From Bacteroidaceae bacterium (lineage in GTDB: Bacteria; Bacteroidota; Bacteroidia; Bacteroidales; Bacteroidaceae): a stretch of 64,000 nt of DNA. The position numbers were made by a program, and so were the translations under genes. The notes under the pieces are model-generated. The model had not been told where the DNA came from, searched no databases, and was given only the letters and a program-made list of their open reading frames with translations. The DNA lies in NCBI GenBank assembly GCA_017559845.1, contig JAFYQQ010000001.1, positions 1 to 64,000 of the forward strand, in the 5' to 3' direction. Below are positions 42,026 through 51,334 of the stretch, piece by piece (within the stretch, counting starts at the first letter, position 1; each line of letters begins with the position of its first letter).

Positions 42026-42910
42026 TCAGTTATATTGGTCATAATCCGGTACGGTATTATCTGATTCAAATTTGTCGTTACTTCCAGAAATATCAGTATT
42101 TCCGTCGTCAGAAATGATGTCTCCGGGTTTTATGGTGAGGTATTGGTCTACATAAAGTTCTTCCTGGTTGACCTCCACATCAAGTGTAAATGAGCCAGAT
42201 TCCTTCTTTAATTTTAGTCGTGACATTTTTGCACGGTTCAGGGTAATGGTGCCTTCCTTGTTGGTGATGTTGCCATTGGCACTGGCAGTAATGGTATAAC
42301 GTATGCTGCGTTGGCCTGTCTCATCAACGTTGAAATATGCAATCTGGCCATCAGTCATAACATCTTCCCCTTCCCCTTTGCCTGCATTGTCGTAGTTCCA
42401 GTCAAGGTTACGTCCAGATTCCGAGATATTCAAAGTGCAAGCATTTTTGAAATAGTTGGCCAACGATGCATCTATGATTACGCTTATAGCAGCATTGTCA
42501 ACTCTCATCCCGATGCTGGCTTTGGTTGTCTGCCCCTTGTTGATTCCGAATTCGGCGGATGAACCTGTAAAGCGTTTCTGTCCCCAGTGTTCGTTGCTGT
42601 TTTCTGCATCTTCTTTGCTACAGCTTTCTGCATAAACTTTATACCCTTGACCGACAGGCAATCGTAGGTCAATTGTACCCAAAGATTCCGGGCCACGCAC
42701 AATTCTTTCACCTTGTGTGATGGTTATCAGGAAGTGTTGTGCTTCTTCCGGTGAAATGGTTGTTGTCGTTGCGCGGGTCGTTCCGTGGAATGTCAGTTCA
42801 ATGTTTCCGTAATCCGTAAAGTCTTCACCTTGCATGGCATCATCCAGCCCCTGACATGCCGTCAGGCTAGTGACAAACAACAATGTTATAATCTTGAATA
42901 TTTCTCTCAT
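42026..42910 (-). CDS. DUF4493 lipoprotein (unit F)
   Basis: 294 aa. The lipobox is LTAC (Cys19). DUF4493 pattern: ISPEEAQHFLITITQGERIVRGPE, IDLRLPVGQGYKVYAES, KRFTGSSAEFGINKGQTTKASIGMRVDNAAISVIID, then QIAYFNVDETGQRSIRYTITASANG. It has a long acidic/polar tail (ISDDGNTDISGSNDKFESDN). It precedes the fimbrillin-like gene by 27 nt. Confidence 0.85.
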   Translation of the reverse strand: MREIFKIITLLFVTSLTACQGLDDAMQGEDFTDYGNIELTFHGTTRATTTTISPEEAQHFLITITQGERIVRGPESLGTIDLRLPVGQGYKVYAESCSKEDAENSNEHWGQKRFTGSSAEFGINKGQTTKASIGMRVDNAAISVIIDASLANYFKNACTLNISESGRNLDWNYDNAGKGEGEDVMTDGQIAYFNVDETGQRSIRYTITASANGNITNKEGTITLNRAKMSRLKLKKESGSFTLDVEVNQEELYVDQYLTIKPGDIISDDGNTDISGSNDKFESDNTVPDYDQYN

Positions 42911-42981
42911 GCTTCAGTGCTTGTATATTTATGGAGTAATGAAACACTTAAATTCATTATGCTTATAATTAGAAATGTATG

Positions 42982-43704
42982 TCAGAGGGGAATATCTTCG
43001 TCCTCGGTTTCCATGTCATCTGTTATCTCAATGTCCAGACCGCCGGAATTCGCATCCGTGCCATAATAATATGTCATATTGTATAGTTTTCCGGCTTCCA
43101 CATTTCTGTAGGTTATAGGAGTGGTAGAATGGCTGTTGTTGTCTGTGTTGGTGGCAGATAATTTGTAAGTAAAGCCCCCTTCTTCCACAGGGAAGTATGC
43201 CTTGTCACCTTCTTTTATGTTAACTGACCTTGTGCCGCTACTCAAAGTGAATGAGTAGGACTTGAATAATTTGTCGAACAAATCGGGCAATGTCAAGGTT
43301 ACGGCATAGTTGGAAATAGGTACTTCCATCTCAATCTTCTTGATTTCATCGTAGGCAACTTCTATTTGGATAGAACCGAAATAACATGCTGCTCCAAGCC
43401 CGTTATTTTCTTCGTGCCAGGTGTTCTGATTCTCTGTATAGGCTTGTAAGGTAAATGTTCCTGGCTCAAGTACAATCTTGCTGGGGATTTCGCCCGCAGG
43501 GTATTGTTTGAATAATTCTCCATCGCTATCCAGAATAGTAATGGCCAAATCCTCATCTATGGTCATCGCAGAAGAAGCACCGGTTCTGGTAAGACTGGTT
43601 ATGTCCAACATTGCACTACCATCCCCACAAGTGGGTACTATCTCGTTTGTGCAAGATGCAAAAACAAGAATAGAAGTGTATATATATATAAGGTAATGTT
43701 TCAT
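42982..43704 (-). CDS. DUF4493 lipoprotein (unit E)
   Basis: 240 aa. The lipobox is FASC (Cys18). DUF4493 pattern: DLAITILDSDGELFKQYPA, IVLEPGTFTLQAYTENQ, ACYFGSIQIEVAYDEIKKIEMEVPISNYAVTLTLPDLFDKLFKSYSFTL and KAYFPVEEGGFTYKLSATNTD. It ends in the acidic stretch DIEITDDMETEDEDIPL. 17 nt from the preceding gene and 71 nt before the next. Confidence 0.85.
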   Translation of the reverse strand: MKHYLIYIYTSILVFASCTNEIVPTCGDGSAMLDITSLTRTGASSAMTIDEDLAITILDSDGELFKQYPAGEIPSKIVLEPGTFTLQAYTENQNTWHEENNGLGAACYFGSIQIEVAYDEIKKIEMEVPISNYAVTLTLPDLFDKLFKSYSFTLSSGTRSVNIKEGDKAYFPVEEGGFTYKLSATNTDNNSHSTTPITYRNVEAGKLYNMTYYYGTDANSGGLDIEITDDMETEDEDIPL

Positions 43705-43721
43705 TGTCGTATAATTCTGTG

Positions 43722-45500
43722 TTATTGTTGTCTGTACTTCATGCCCACTCTGTACAAATCGGTTCTACTTAGACCTGCTCCATAACTGTTTACGCACCTA
43801 ATTGATGTTGTTGCTGCAGACAGGGTAAAACTTTCAGTTCCATCGCGGTCTGCTTCTGAATAGCCCGAGGTAGATGCGCTTACTATGACTTGGTCGCCGG
43901 CGGAGATGGTAAAGGTGTTGTCCAGGTCGCTGGTGGTAAAGAACTTGTAGTCAAGGCTGAGATGTGTGCCAGCAGGTACTGCCACATTTCTATATGTCAG
44001 TGACTGGCTTCCACTGCTCCAGTTTCCGAAACGGGCATAATTGCCCTCATCGGTTACGTCACCATTTTTTTCCCACGTATCTGTGGTAGGAGGTTCGAAA
44101 TGGAAGGGAATACCAGTAAGGATGTAGTTTCTACTCTTCTGCACCCGTACACCATCAAACGTGACATCGGCAGAAATTACGTATGGCTGAGTCCTTGCAG
44201 AAAGTTCCACGGTGTTAAGTGTAACCGTATTTTGCACTGAGTTAGCAATTTCGTCGTTGAACGTGTATTCCATCTGGTAACCGTACTTCTTCATTGCGAT
44301 TAATTCTGGGGCAATCTTCACGACAATCTGAGGATCGTAGATGGTATGCCCGTCTGCCTGGTTGGCAGCAGTTATGTTGCCTTCTTCGTAGAGACTATGC
44401 GAAGTGTATCCGCCAAGTGTGACCTCAAATTGTGGAGCATTGATAAGGAACTCGCGGCTGCTTACTTTTTCTGCTCCAGATTCGGTATGCAGGTAATAGG
44501 TAGCCTTGTATTTGCCTTTGGGAAGATACGGCCATTCTTGTGATGAAGTGTGTTCAGAAGTCAATTCACCAGTCCCCTTTATTGTCCTAACGGTATTTCC
44601 GTCTTTGTCAGAGACTCGGGCTTCCCATTCCATTTCCGGGTAAGCGTTGCTGAAGGTAAGTTTTGTTCCTACTAACAATCCTTGGTTGTTGTAGCTGTGC
44701 GCTGCTGTGGCTGTGGGGACAGGAAGCCACGACAGAGGAATAGTCTCGTCAAGCCTTGCCTCTACCAGTTCCACCTTGCTTATACCCACTCTTATCGCAC
44801 TTTCAGGATCAGGCAGTGAAACGGTTATTTGTGCATGGTCTGCCGCTTGGAAAACTGTAGGTAAGTCTTCATGATTTAGTATGGTAGAAACTCTTCGGCC
44901 TCCATCCAATTTAAGTGTGCCATAGAATGTAAGTTCGGGAGAAGAACCGGCGGGGAAATATATACTTGCCTCTGTCTCATCTTTGGCTATAGATAATGAG
45001 AGTTCTCCAATTTTTATAATGATGCCATAATCATCGTAGAACTTTTCGAATCGTTGTTTCTCTTCATCATCTTGCCCGAACTCAACTGATACCAAGGCAT
45101 TTCCCACTTTACATGGGATGGTAACAGGGGTTTCCTTGTCGGTTTCCACAACAGCCTGTTCTGTACCTATATAATAAGGGCAATCTTTACCCAGTTTTAC
45201 ATTCTCGCCACATGTAGCCGTGATATCATATTTGCCGGTTTTGATCTCTAAGAGTTCTGAAAACGTTCCGTTGTATACAATAGACTGAGTGCCCTGGCGT
45301 TGTATCTTCAGTTGGAATTTTTCCGCCAACGGTTTGCCTAATTTGGTAGGAGTTGCCCTACTTCCCGTTTGGGTAGAGACCTTTCCTATGGACAGATGCA
45401 ATTTTCCATTGGCCAATGACAAACCGTCTTCTTGTACGCAACCGACAAGAAGCGATGTCATTAAAAGGAAAGTAAATATGACTATATGTCGCTGTTTCAT
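43722..45500 (-). CDS. DUF4493 lipoprotein with shared C-terminal module (unit D)
   Basis: 592 aa. The lipobox is LVGC (Cys21). The first ~250 residues are DUF4493: LLEIKTGKYDITATCG, CPYYIGTEQAVVETDKETPVTIPCKVGNALVSVEFG and ASIYFPAGSSPELTFYGTLK. The remaining ~340 residues (GTKLTFSNAYPEMEWEARV, EWPYLPKGKYKATYYL, VTFDGVRVQKSRNYILTGIP, EPPTTDTWEKNGDV) are homologous to the C-terminal module of the fimbrillin-like protein at 40136-41998. The start overlaps the upstream PCMD gene's stop by one base. Confidence 0.83.
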   Translation of the reverse strand: MKQRHIVIFTFLLMTSLLVGCVQEDGLSLANGKLHLSIGKVSTQTGSRATPTKLGKPLAEKFQLKIQRQGTQSIVYNGTFSELLEIKTGKYDITATCGENVKLGKDCPYYIGTEQAVVETDKETPVTIPCKVGNALVSVEFGQDDEEKQRFEKFYDDYGIIIKIGELSLSIAKDETEASIYFPAGSSPELTFYGTLKLDGGRRVSTILNHEDLPTVFQAADHAQITVSLPDPESAIRVGISKVELVEARLDETIPLSWLPVPTATAAHSYNNQGLLVGTKLTFSNAYPEMEWEARVSDKDGNTVRTIKGTGELTSEHTSSQEWPYLPKGKYKATYYLHTESGAEKVSSREFLINAPQFEVTLGGYTSHSLYEEGNITAANQADGHTIYDPQIVVKIAPELIAMKKYGYQMEYTFNDEIANSVQNTVTLNTVELSARTQPYVISADVTFDGVRVQKSRNYILTGIPFHFEPPTTDTWEKNGDVTDEGNYARFGNWSSGSQSLTYRNVAVPAGTHLSLDYKFFTTSDLDNTFTISAGDQVIVSASTSGYSEADRDGTESFTLSAATTSIRCVNSYGAGLSRTDLYRVGMKYRQQ

Positions 45501-47221
45501 TATTCGTAATGCAATTTCAGATTATCCAAGACAAGTGTACTGCCTACCCCTCCAGTAAAGTAGTCACCGTATTTGCTGGAAGAGGCTACCACTTGGATAT
45601 GGGTGGGGATGCGTGTATTGTCCTTGTATTTCAGTTCCAGTGTGTGAGAGGCCCATTCATTCACGTCGTTTCCCTGTGTCAGTTGGGCGTAAGCCACCAC
45701 TCGCTTGTCGTTGGGCGAGAACAAATGGCGTTCGCTGGGACGTGTGCGGATGATGAGGGGGAATTTCTCTCCATTATATTCCTCGTAATCATTTTCTCCG
45801 ATGTGCCATAGTGTGATATAAATCTGGCAAGAGTCGGGACGGCCTTCCATATAGCGAAGCGCTTCGTCTCCCACCTTGTTGATGGTCTCAGAATTGTATT
45901 TGTAATCGAAAGTCAGTTTGGCGGGGAATGCCTTGAACGGTCTGCCGAATCCCAGGATACCGTTCGTACCGTCTGTACGAAGATAACTTCCGGTAAAGAT
46001 GTTGCCGGCAGCAAACTTGATGACGATATACCTGGATTCCAAATGTGCAGCCTTGCCATGTCCGGTGCTGGTATCGTCTGTAGGAGTGGAATTGCTGCTG
46101 CCCACTGTGGTGGCACCCTTGTTGCCAGTTCCCCAATAGGGAGTGGAACCTTCTGCCCAGGGATAGAGCAGTTCGGGATTTTTGACATCCGTACACCATT
46201 CGTCAAGGCTGGTGTTCTCCAACTGCAGCATCGCGGTGGTGGTAAAGCTTTGCTCGCCCACCTTAGAATTTCCAGCAGTAACGGTAAAGTTATATGTGGT
46301 ACTGGGGCTAAGATTGGGTATTGTGGCGGAATAACCAGTAGAGGTGCTGTTGATGTTTTCCTGCGCCAAGGTCTTCCATGCGCTTTCACCTTCTGCTTTA
46401 TATTCAATGACAGGCTCTGTGCCGTTGGGCTTTTCTCCGGTAATGATGGCATCAACAGTACGGGCAAAGGCTTGGGCTGTTGTTCCCATTGCCGCCTCTG
46501 TATGGCACACCATCACCCGCCAGCTTTGCTCTTCGCCCCAACCGGTGGTAACCATGAACTGGCGGACATCATAAAAGTCGAATGTCTCTTGTGTGGTGGG
46601 GTCGGGAGACACCTTTCCGTGTACACCTCCCAATGAGAATTTATGCACTTTGAGACGTTTGAGGCTCTGCTCCTTGTTTACATAGATGACCACATTGTGG
46701 GTAATGGGGTCAATGACCGCATTGCCCACTTGGTTTTCTACCTCCACTTCACGGTTTACAATCTGCTCCACCTTTACGGTCCATTCATAGTCCTGATAGG
46801 TATGCAAGATGAATTTCACTTTCTGACTGAAATCCATGCGGGTGTCATGGTGACTGCCTGGAGCATTGAACCTTTTTCGGGGGAACTTTGCGAAATCCAG
46901 ACAAGCTGCAGAGTCGGGCATGAGACCAATTTCTTCCTGATAATTCACATCGGGGTTCTTGGTTTCAGATTTCAATTCTATGCGCTTCACTTTCAACTTT
47001 TTCACATCTACGGTGTCGCACACAAAGAGCGATACCGTGCGCAAATCCTTATCAATGGTGGCAGAACCTTCACCACTACCGTTTTCCCCGCACTGTCCTT
47101 CCACTTCAAAAGCGGTAATGCGTCCTTCCACAATGGGATAGGGAATGTCGTTGGGCACATCGCATGAACCGAAGCATATTGCGATGAAAGCGAGTATCAG
47201 TATGTAGAGAACTTTCTTCAT
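45500..47221 (-). CDS. PCMD-domain lipoprotein with central FN3-like domain
   Basis: 573 aa. The lipobox is FGSC (Cys20). It has two N-terminal repeats of a small beta domain (ITAFEVEGQC..SATIDKDLRTVSLFV, then VENQVGNAVIDPITHNVVIYV) and a fibronectin-III-like segment (STGYSATIPNLSPSTTYNFTVTAG). The C-terminal PCMD domain (putative carbohydrate metabolism, BT4147-like) has YIVIKFAAGNIFTGSYLRTDGTNGILGFGRPF and SSKYGDYFTGGVGSTLVLDNLKLHYE. PCMD proteins resemble carbohydrate-binding beta-sandwiches. The start overlaps the barrel gene's stop by 4 nt, so barrel and PCMD protein are coupled. Confidence 0.83.
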   Translation of the reverse strand: MKKVLYILILAFIAICFGSCDVPNDIPYPIVEGRITAFEVEGQCGENGSGEGSATIDKDLRTVSLFVCDTVDVKKLKVKRIELKSETKNPDVNYQEEIGLMPDSAACLDFAKFPRKRFNAPGSHHDTRMDFSQKVKFILHTYQDYEWTVKVEQIVNREVEVENQVGNAVIDPITHNVVIYVNKEQSLKRLKVHKFSLGGVHGKVSPDPTTQETFDFYDVRQFMVTTGWGEEQSWRVMVCHTEAAMGTTAQAFARTVDAIITGEKPNGTEPVIEYKAEGESAWKTLAQENINSTSTGYSATIPNLSPSTTYNFTVTAGNSKVGEQSFTTTAMLQLENTSLDEWCTDVKNPELLYPWAEGSTPYWGTGNKGATTVGSSNSTPTDDTSTGHGKAAHLESRYIVIKFAAGNIFTGSYLRTDGTNGILGFGRPFKAFPAKLTFDYKYNSETINKVGDEALRYMEGRPDSCQIYITLWHIGENDYEEYNGEKFPLIIRTRPSERHLFSPNDKRVVAYAQLTQGNDVNEWASHTLELKYKDNTRIPTHIQVVASSSKYGDYFTGGVGSTLVLDNLKLHYE

Positions 47222-48090
47222 AAGTAGAATGTCATACCAAGTTTAACACTGAAGAGGTTGAGCTTGAAGTTGGCACCAGAAGTATGTACTTTTCCTTGCT
47301 CTATCCTGTTAGTCTCCTGTTCTCCCCACTTGATGCGGTAACCGCCCATGTTCACGGACACTTCCGATGCCATGAAGTCGGTGGCGAATACGGTAAGGCC
47401 AGGACAGAATCCCAACTGCAGATTGTGAATCCTTTCGTATGTGCCGGAGAGGGTTTCTCCTCTGCCAGTGGTGTTCTTCCCCTCTGTATACCCGTAGGTG
47501 AGCTGTACTTCTGCAAAGAAACCGAAAACATTGCTACGGCCTATGGGCATATAAGAACGCATAAACCCGGTGGTCATGTAGTTGTGTTCCAAATAATAAA
47601 GGTCATCCAAACTGATGTTCAGGTCTTCGCCCAGATTGAGGTCGAACTGTCCAAGATTCATGAAGTAACGCTTGTAAGAGAAACGTCCGCCCAATGCGAT
47701 ATTGTTGGCCACAAAGTAACCAAAATAGGGACCGGCAGAGAACGTGTGGCCTTCAAATTCGATATTCTTCAATACCAGGTAATTCAAATTGTCATTGTCC
47801 CATTCGTTCCATGAGATTTCTCCTCCCACCATCCATTGGCCTTTGGGGATGAATACGCTTTTCATCGCTTCGCGGTCAATGCGCTGTATATGCCGCTTTT
47901 GCCGCATCTTTTCAGCCACTTTCGGCGTGTGGGTCTGCATCTCTATCATTTGGGTATAGGTGAGATTGCGGTGTAGGCTGTCTGCCTGTTGGGGTTGTAC
48001 CGGCACACTGATCAGTTCCTGCGCACGCAGGTTATGTGCCGACAGCATCAGCAATAAGCCAAACAGCAGATGGGAGGTTATGCGTTGCAT
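47218..48090 (-). CDS. Outer-membrane beta-barrel protein, paralogue of 38474-39322
   Basis: 290 aa. The signal peptide MQRITSHLLFGLLLMLSAHNLRAQ is followed by a linker with basic KMRQKRHIQRI, then barrel strands IPKGQWMVGGEISWNEWDND, FSAGPYFGYFVANNIALGGRFSYKR, VFGFFAEVQLTYGY and FSVKLGMTFYL, with a C-terminal aromatic-Leu end. Same organisation as the barrel at 38474-39322. It lies between the DUF4493-PCMD gene and the PCMD gene, and couples to the latter by a 4-nt overlap. Confidence 0.78.
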   Translation of the reverse strand: MQRITSHLLFGLLLMLSAHNLRAQELISVPVQPQQADSLHRNLTYTQMIEMQTHTPKVAEKMRQKRHIQRIDREAMKSVFIPKGQWMVGGEISWNEWDNDNLNYLVLKNIEFEGHTFSAGPYFGYFVANNIALGGRFSYKRYFMNLGQFDLNLGEDLNISLDDLYYLEHNYMTTGFMRSYMPIGRSNVFGFFAEVQLTYGYTEGKNTTGRGETLSGTYERIHNLQLGFCPGLTVFATDFMASEVSVNMGGYRIKWGEQETNRIEQGKVHTSGANFKLNLFSVKLGMTFYL

Positions 48091-48119
48091 TTATGTTTTC
48101 TTTCTATATTCACGCCCTA

Positions 48120-48170
48120 CATCTGCCTGTCCTTTTCGCAGGAACAGGCAGATGCGAGCGGTTTAAACCG
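48120..48170 (-). other. Two stem-loops inside the lipoprotein operon
   Basis: CATCTGCCTGT (48120-48130) pairs perfectly with ACAGGCAGATG (48144-48154). A separate perfect palindrome CGGTTTAAACCG lies at 48159-48170. Both are in the 88-nt gap between unit C and the beta-barrel gene. No T-tract follows on the minus strand, so partial attenuation or mRNA processing is more likely than full termination. Confidence 0.6.
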
Positions 48171-48178
48171 TATTTATA

Positions 48179-49984
48179 TTATTTTACAGAAGGTGTGTCA
48201 CCATAAACCAGTTCGAAGTCATCCAAATACAATGTACTTCCCTTGGCTCCATGGAAATAGTCGCCATACTTGCTTGCAGAGAACACTACCAGCAGGTATG
48301 AGGGTTTCTTGTTGATGTCGCGATATACCAAAGGTATGTTCACCTCCTTCCATGAATCACCGGTTGCGACACACTGGTTATCGGGCAAAGCACCGTATGC
48401 AATGACACGGGAATCGGTCAGCAGGTTAGGCAGCAGACTTACATCGGTATTATTTACCACGACGATATCTGAGAGAAGCGCGATGTAGATGCTGCAAATG
48501 TCTGGCTGGCCCTTGGCAGGAGCTGCTGCGGGAAGACTCTTGCCCACGTTGTCCACGGCTTGTGGATGGTACTGCATGAATCCCTTCAGAGCTGTGGGAC
48601 GATTCTTAAATGGTGTTCCCCAATCCAGAATTGCACCCTTGGTTCCATCTACGTAACCAAACTCACCGGTGTACATACTTGCTGCAGCAAACTTGATAAC
48701 AACCTTGGTACTTTCCAGTTTTGCGGCATAAGAACCGCTACGCTTGGGACTTTCGGTTTTTGTTGTTACATTATAAGAATCACCGATAGATGTGGAACCG
48801 GGATTTGACGTGTCCCAGAACTTCACGCCCGCTTCATTTGGATACCAGGGAGCGCCTGATTGATGCCAGTGTTCAAAACCACCATTATACAAGGCCACTT
48901 GTTGCTCGGTAATAAATGTTACAGGATCGCACACGACTTCCTTGTCTCCATCTACATAACGCAATCTGTATTCGTATTCGGTATTGGGAGACAGTCCCTT
49001 CAGCGTAGTTGTTACATTGTCATTACCGTCAATGGTAAGTTCGCTGTTCTCAATTTCTGACCATTTGGAATCTGTGGACTTTTTCCACTGAATGGTTAGA
49101 CCAGTGTTTTTGAAAGCATCTGTTTTGGCTGTAACAGACGCGTTAAGCATGGCAAAGTTGCTCCAAGCATTTGCCGCACGTGTAACCAGTGTGATAGCAC
49201 TCTTACGGGGCACTTCAAATGTATAGGTATAGGTGTTGGTGGTTTCATCCACTTCCACTTTTATACCAGGACCGTTGCCATCGCCCAAATTACCAGTCTC
49301 TTGTAACTTGAAGTTCAGGATATAGTGGTCGCGAGCTTTCACATCAGTGAATGACTGTGTAAGTGCTTTTTTGTCGCCTTTCTTGTTTATCAAATCCAAT
49401 ATTACATCGAAGTCGCCAACGGGAATGTAACCAGATTGTGTTGTTTTTCCCATCTTAAATTCAAACGAATTTATACCAACGAGAGCGGACGAAACAGTCG
49501 TGTTAGCATAATTGAAATTTTCAGAAATACTTTTGTCGTAGTTTACGGTAATTTTTACATTTGCTTGTGTACAAGTCAGACTTGCTGTTACCAGACCTTT
49601 GGGCTTTACCTGTACAGTGCTGCTACCGTAATAGTAAGGGACATCAAAACCAGACGCTTTCCCGTCCCAATTGGCTGAGTGCGCCACAACGGTGTATTTG
49701 CCGGCTAATAGTAGGATATTCCCTTGGAAAACCTCATCCGATGCGAAATCATCGGTACTTTTGACCACTTTACCATCTTTGTCTTGAATCTCTATGTGGA
49801 GTGTCTTGGGGTTGTATCCTTCCGGAACAGCCGAACGTGAGCCTGCTGGCTCATGGGTTGATGTCAAAGTATTGATATCCAGAGATAAATAACCCTTATT
49901 GCTGTCTATGTCAATATCCTGACTGCAGGATGCGACTATTGCAGTCATAAACAAGATGGACAATATATATTGAATCTTTTTCAT
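48179..49984 (-). CDS. DUF4493-FN3-PCMD lipoprotein (unit C)
   Basis: 601 aa. The lipobox is VASC (Cys20). Three parts: DUF4493 (ILLLAGKYTVVAHSANWDG, VPYYYGSSTVQVKPKGLVTASLTCTQANVKITVNYDKSISENF), an FN3-like domain (TTLKGLSPNTEYEYRLRYVDG), and a C-terminal PCMD domain (KVVIKFAAASMYTGEFGYVDGTKGAILDWGTPFK, SASKYGDYFHGAKGSTLYLDDFELVYG). The PCMD half aligns by eye with the protein at 45500-47221. The fusion directly ties the DUF4493 head to a probable glycan-binding module. Confidence 0.85.
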   Translation of the reverse strand: MKKIQYILSILFMTAIVASCSQDIDIDSNKGYLSLDINTLTSTHEPAGSRSAVPEGYNPKTLHIEIQDKDGKVVKSTDDFASDEVFQGNILLLAGKYTVVAHSANWDGKASGFDVPYYYGSSTVQVKPKGLVTASLTCTQANVKITVNYDKSISENFNYANTTVSSALVGINSFEFKMGKTTQSGYIPVGDFDVILDLINKKGDKKALTQSFTDVKARDHYILNFKLQETGNLGDGNGPGIKVEVDETTNTYTYTFEVPRKSAITLVTRAANAWSNFAMLNASVTAKTDAFKNTGLTIQWKKSTDSKWSEIENSELTIDGNDNVTTTLKGLSPNTEYEYRLRYVDGDKEVVCDPVTFITEQQVALYNGGFEHWHQSGAPWYPNEAGVKFWDTSNPGSTSIGDSYNVTTKTESPKRSGSYAAKLESTKVVIKFAAASMYTGEFGYVDGTKGAILDWGTPFKNRPTALKGFMQYHPQAVDNVGKSLPAAAPAKGQPDICSIYIALLSDIVVVNNTDVSLLPNLLTDSRVIAYGALPDNQCVATGDSWKEVNIPLVYRDINKKPSYLLVVFSASKYGDYFHGAKGSTLYLDDFELVYGDTPSVK

Positions 49985-50000
49985 ACTTTATTTATTATCA

Positions 50001-51290
50001 TTATTCAATGGTTAATGTCAACTGGCCGTCCTTTGTGTTGCCGTTCATGTCTGTAACAGTAAGAATGAAGGTGTGGTCGCCTGGCAGTAAAAGCAGGAAG
50101 GAGAAGAACTTGCCGATGGGGAATACGTATTCCTTTTCGCCTGCTGCGGGAACGTTAAGGGGACTATTCAAATCGCTGAACATAGATTCCAAACCTTCAT
50201 TGCTCACAACTTCAGTGCCATTCTCGAAATCAATGCCCTCGTATGTACCACCAAGCTCTGCTAATGCACCTGTCATATCTTCGCTTGTGGAGGTTACTCT
50301 CACAATAATACTCTGAATGCCGTTTTCTGCAGTAATCTTTGTATCACCTAATGAGGGGTCAGTGTCCCCAGTAACAGTCATGTTTTTAGGTAACTCCAAT
50401 GTAATTGCAGAATCATCTCCTTCGCCAGAATTGTCACCGCCAGGAGTATCACCGCCTTCTTCCTCGCCTCCGTTATCCGTGATATTGTCTTCCACTTCCA
50501 TTTCAAAGGTTTTCTCGCTTTCCTCAAATTTAATGTCGGCTTTCAGCGTAATGTCGGTAATGTCGCCTTCTGTGCTTTCTACAGGAGCAAAATTGATTTC
50601 AATGCAGTCGCCACCAGAGAAAAATTCGTCGTCACTGTCATATTGATTGCTGGCGTTCTTTTTTGTAAGTTTATTGCTTGCTGTAATCTTGTTGCCGGAT
50701 GCTGTAGTGCCCACAAAATTTACGTTAAGTACATCTACATTCTCTTCATAAGTCAAATACATAGGCGTGGGCTGCAGACCGTCCTTATCCGTATATATAA
50801 TAGCGGTTTCTGTCCCATCGTCAATAGAGATGGTCCATTGGGTGAAGACATTTGCAAAGTCTGCCTCGAAGCTGACGGTAAACTTACCGTTAGCCATTCG
50901 GCATGTTACGGTTGATTCAGTGTTGGTACCCTGTATGATTTCAAACTCATCGCGGCCGGTATAATATGGTTTGTCCATTTTTTTCTTTAATTCGCCAGGT
51001 GTGTGTGCTACTGCATAGTATTCGCCTACAGGCATTTGTATTTTGGTGGGAACCTGGTCTGCTCTGTTGTATGATTCAAACTCCTTGTTGTCAGCCAAGT
51101 AATAAATGGCCACGGGGAACTCGTCAGGGTTAACCTCCTCCCCGGCGCGGGTTGCACTGGGAACCAATTTGTCTACATTCAGTGACATGCTGCCCTGAAG
51201 CGCGTCTGTTGCAGAAAAATCCTCGCTTGTACAAGCGGACAAACTGAAGCCAAGGACTGTTCCGGCTAATATGGTTTTAGCTATATTCAT
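50001..51290 (-). CDS. DUF4493 lipoprotein with extra C-terminal domain (unit B)
   Basis: 429 aa. The lipobox is LSAC (Cys20). DUF4493 pattern: FPVAIYYLADNKEFESYNRADQV, IQMPVGEYYAVAHTPGE, KPYYTGRDEFEIIQGTNTESTVTCRMANGKFTVSFEADFANVF. After an acidic Gly-rich linker (NGGEEEGGDTPGGDNSGEGDD) comes a second ~150-residue beta domain (LPKNMTVTGDTDPSLGDTKIT ... PIGKFFSFLLLLPGDHTFILTVTDMNG), unique in the locus. 16 nt before unit C. Confidence 0.85.
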   Translation of the reverse strand: MNIAKTILAGTVLGFSLSACTSEDFSATDALQGSMSLNVDKLVPSATRAGEEVNPDEFPVAIYYLADNKEFESYNRADQVPTKIQMPVGEYYAVAHTPGELKKKMDKPYYTGRDEFEIIQGTNTESTVTCRMANGKFTVSFEADFANVFTQWTISIDDGTETAIIYTDKDGLQPTPMYLTYEENVDVLNVNFVGTTASGNKITASNKLTKKNASNQYDSDDEFFSGGDCIEINFAPVESTEGDITDITLKADIKFEESEKTFEMEVEDNITDNGGEEEGGDTPGGDNSGEGDDSAITLELPKNMTVTGDTDPSLGDTKITAENGIQSIIVRVTSTSEDMTGALAELGGTYEGIDFENGTEVVSNEGLESMFSDLNSPLNVPAAGEKEYVFPIGKFFSFLLLLPGDHTFILTVTDMNGNTKDGQLTLTIE

Positions 51291-51334
51291 AATTCAATGT
51301 ATTAAATTGTCTCTATATGGTATAATCTATTTCA

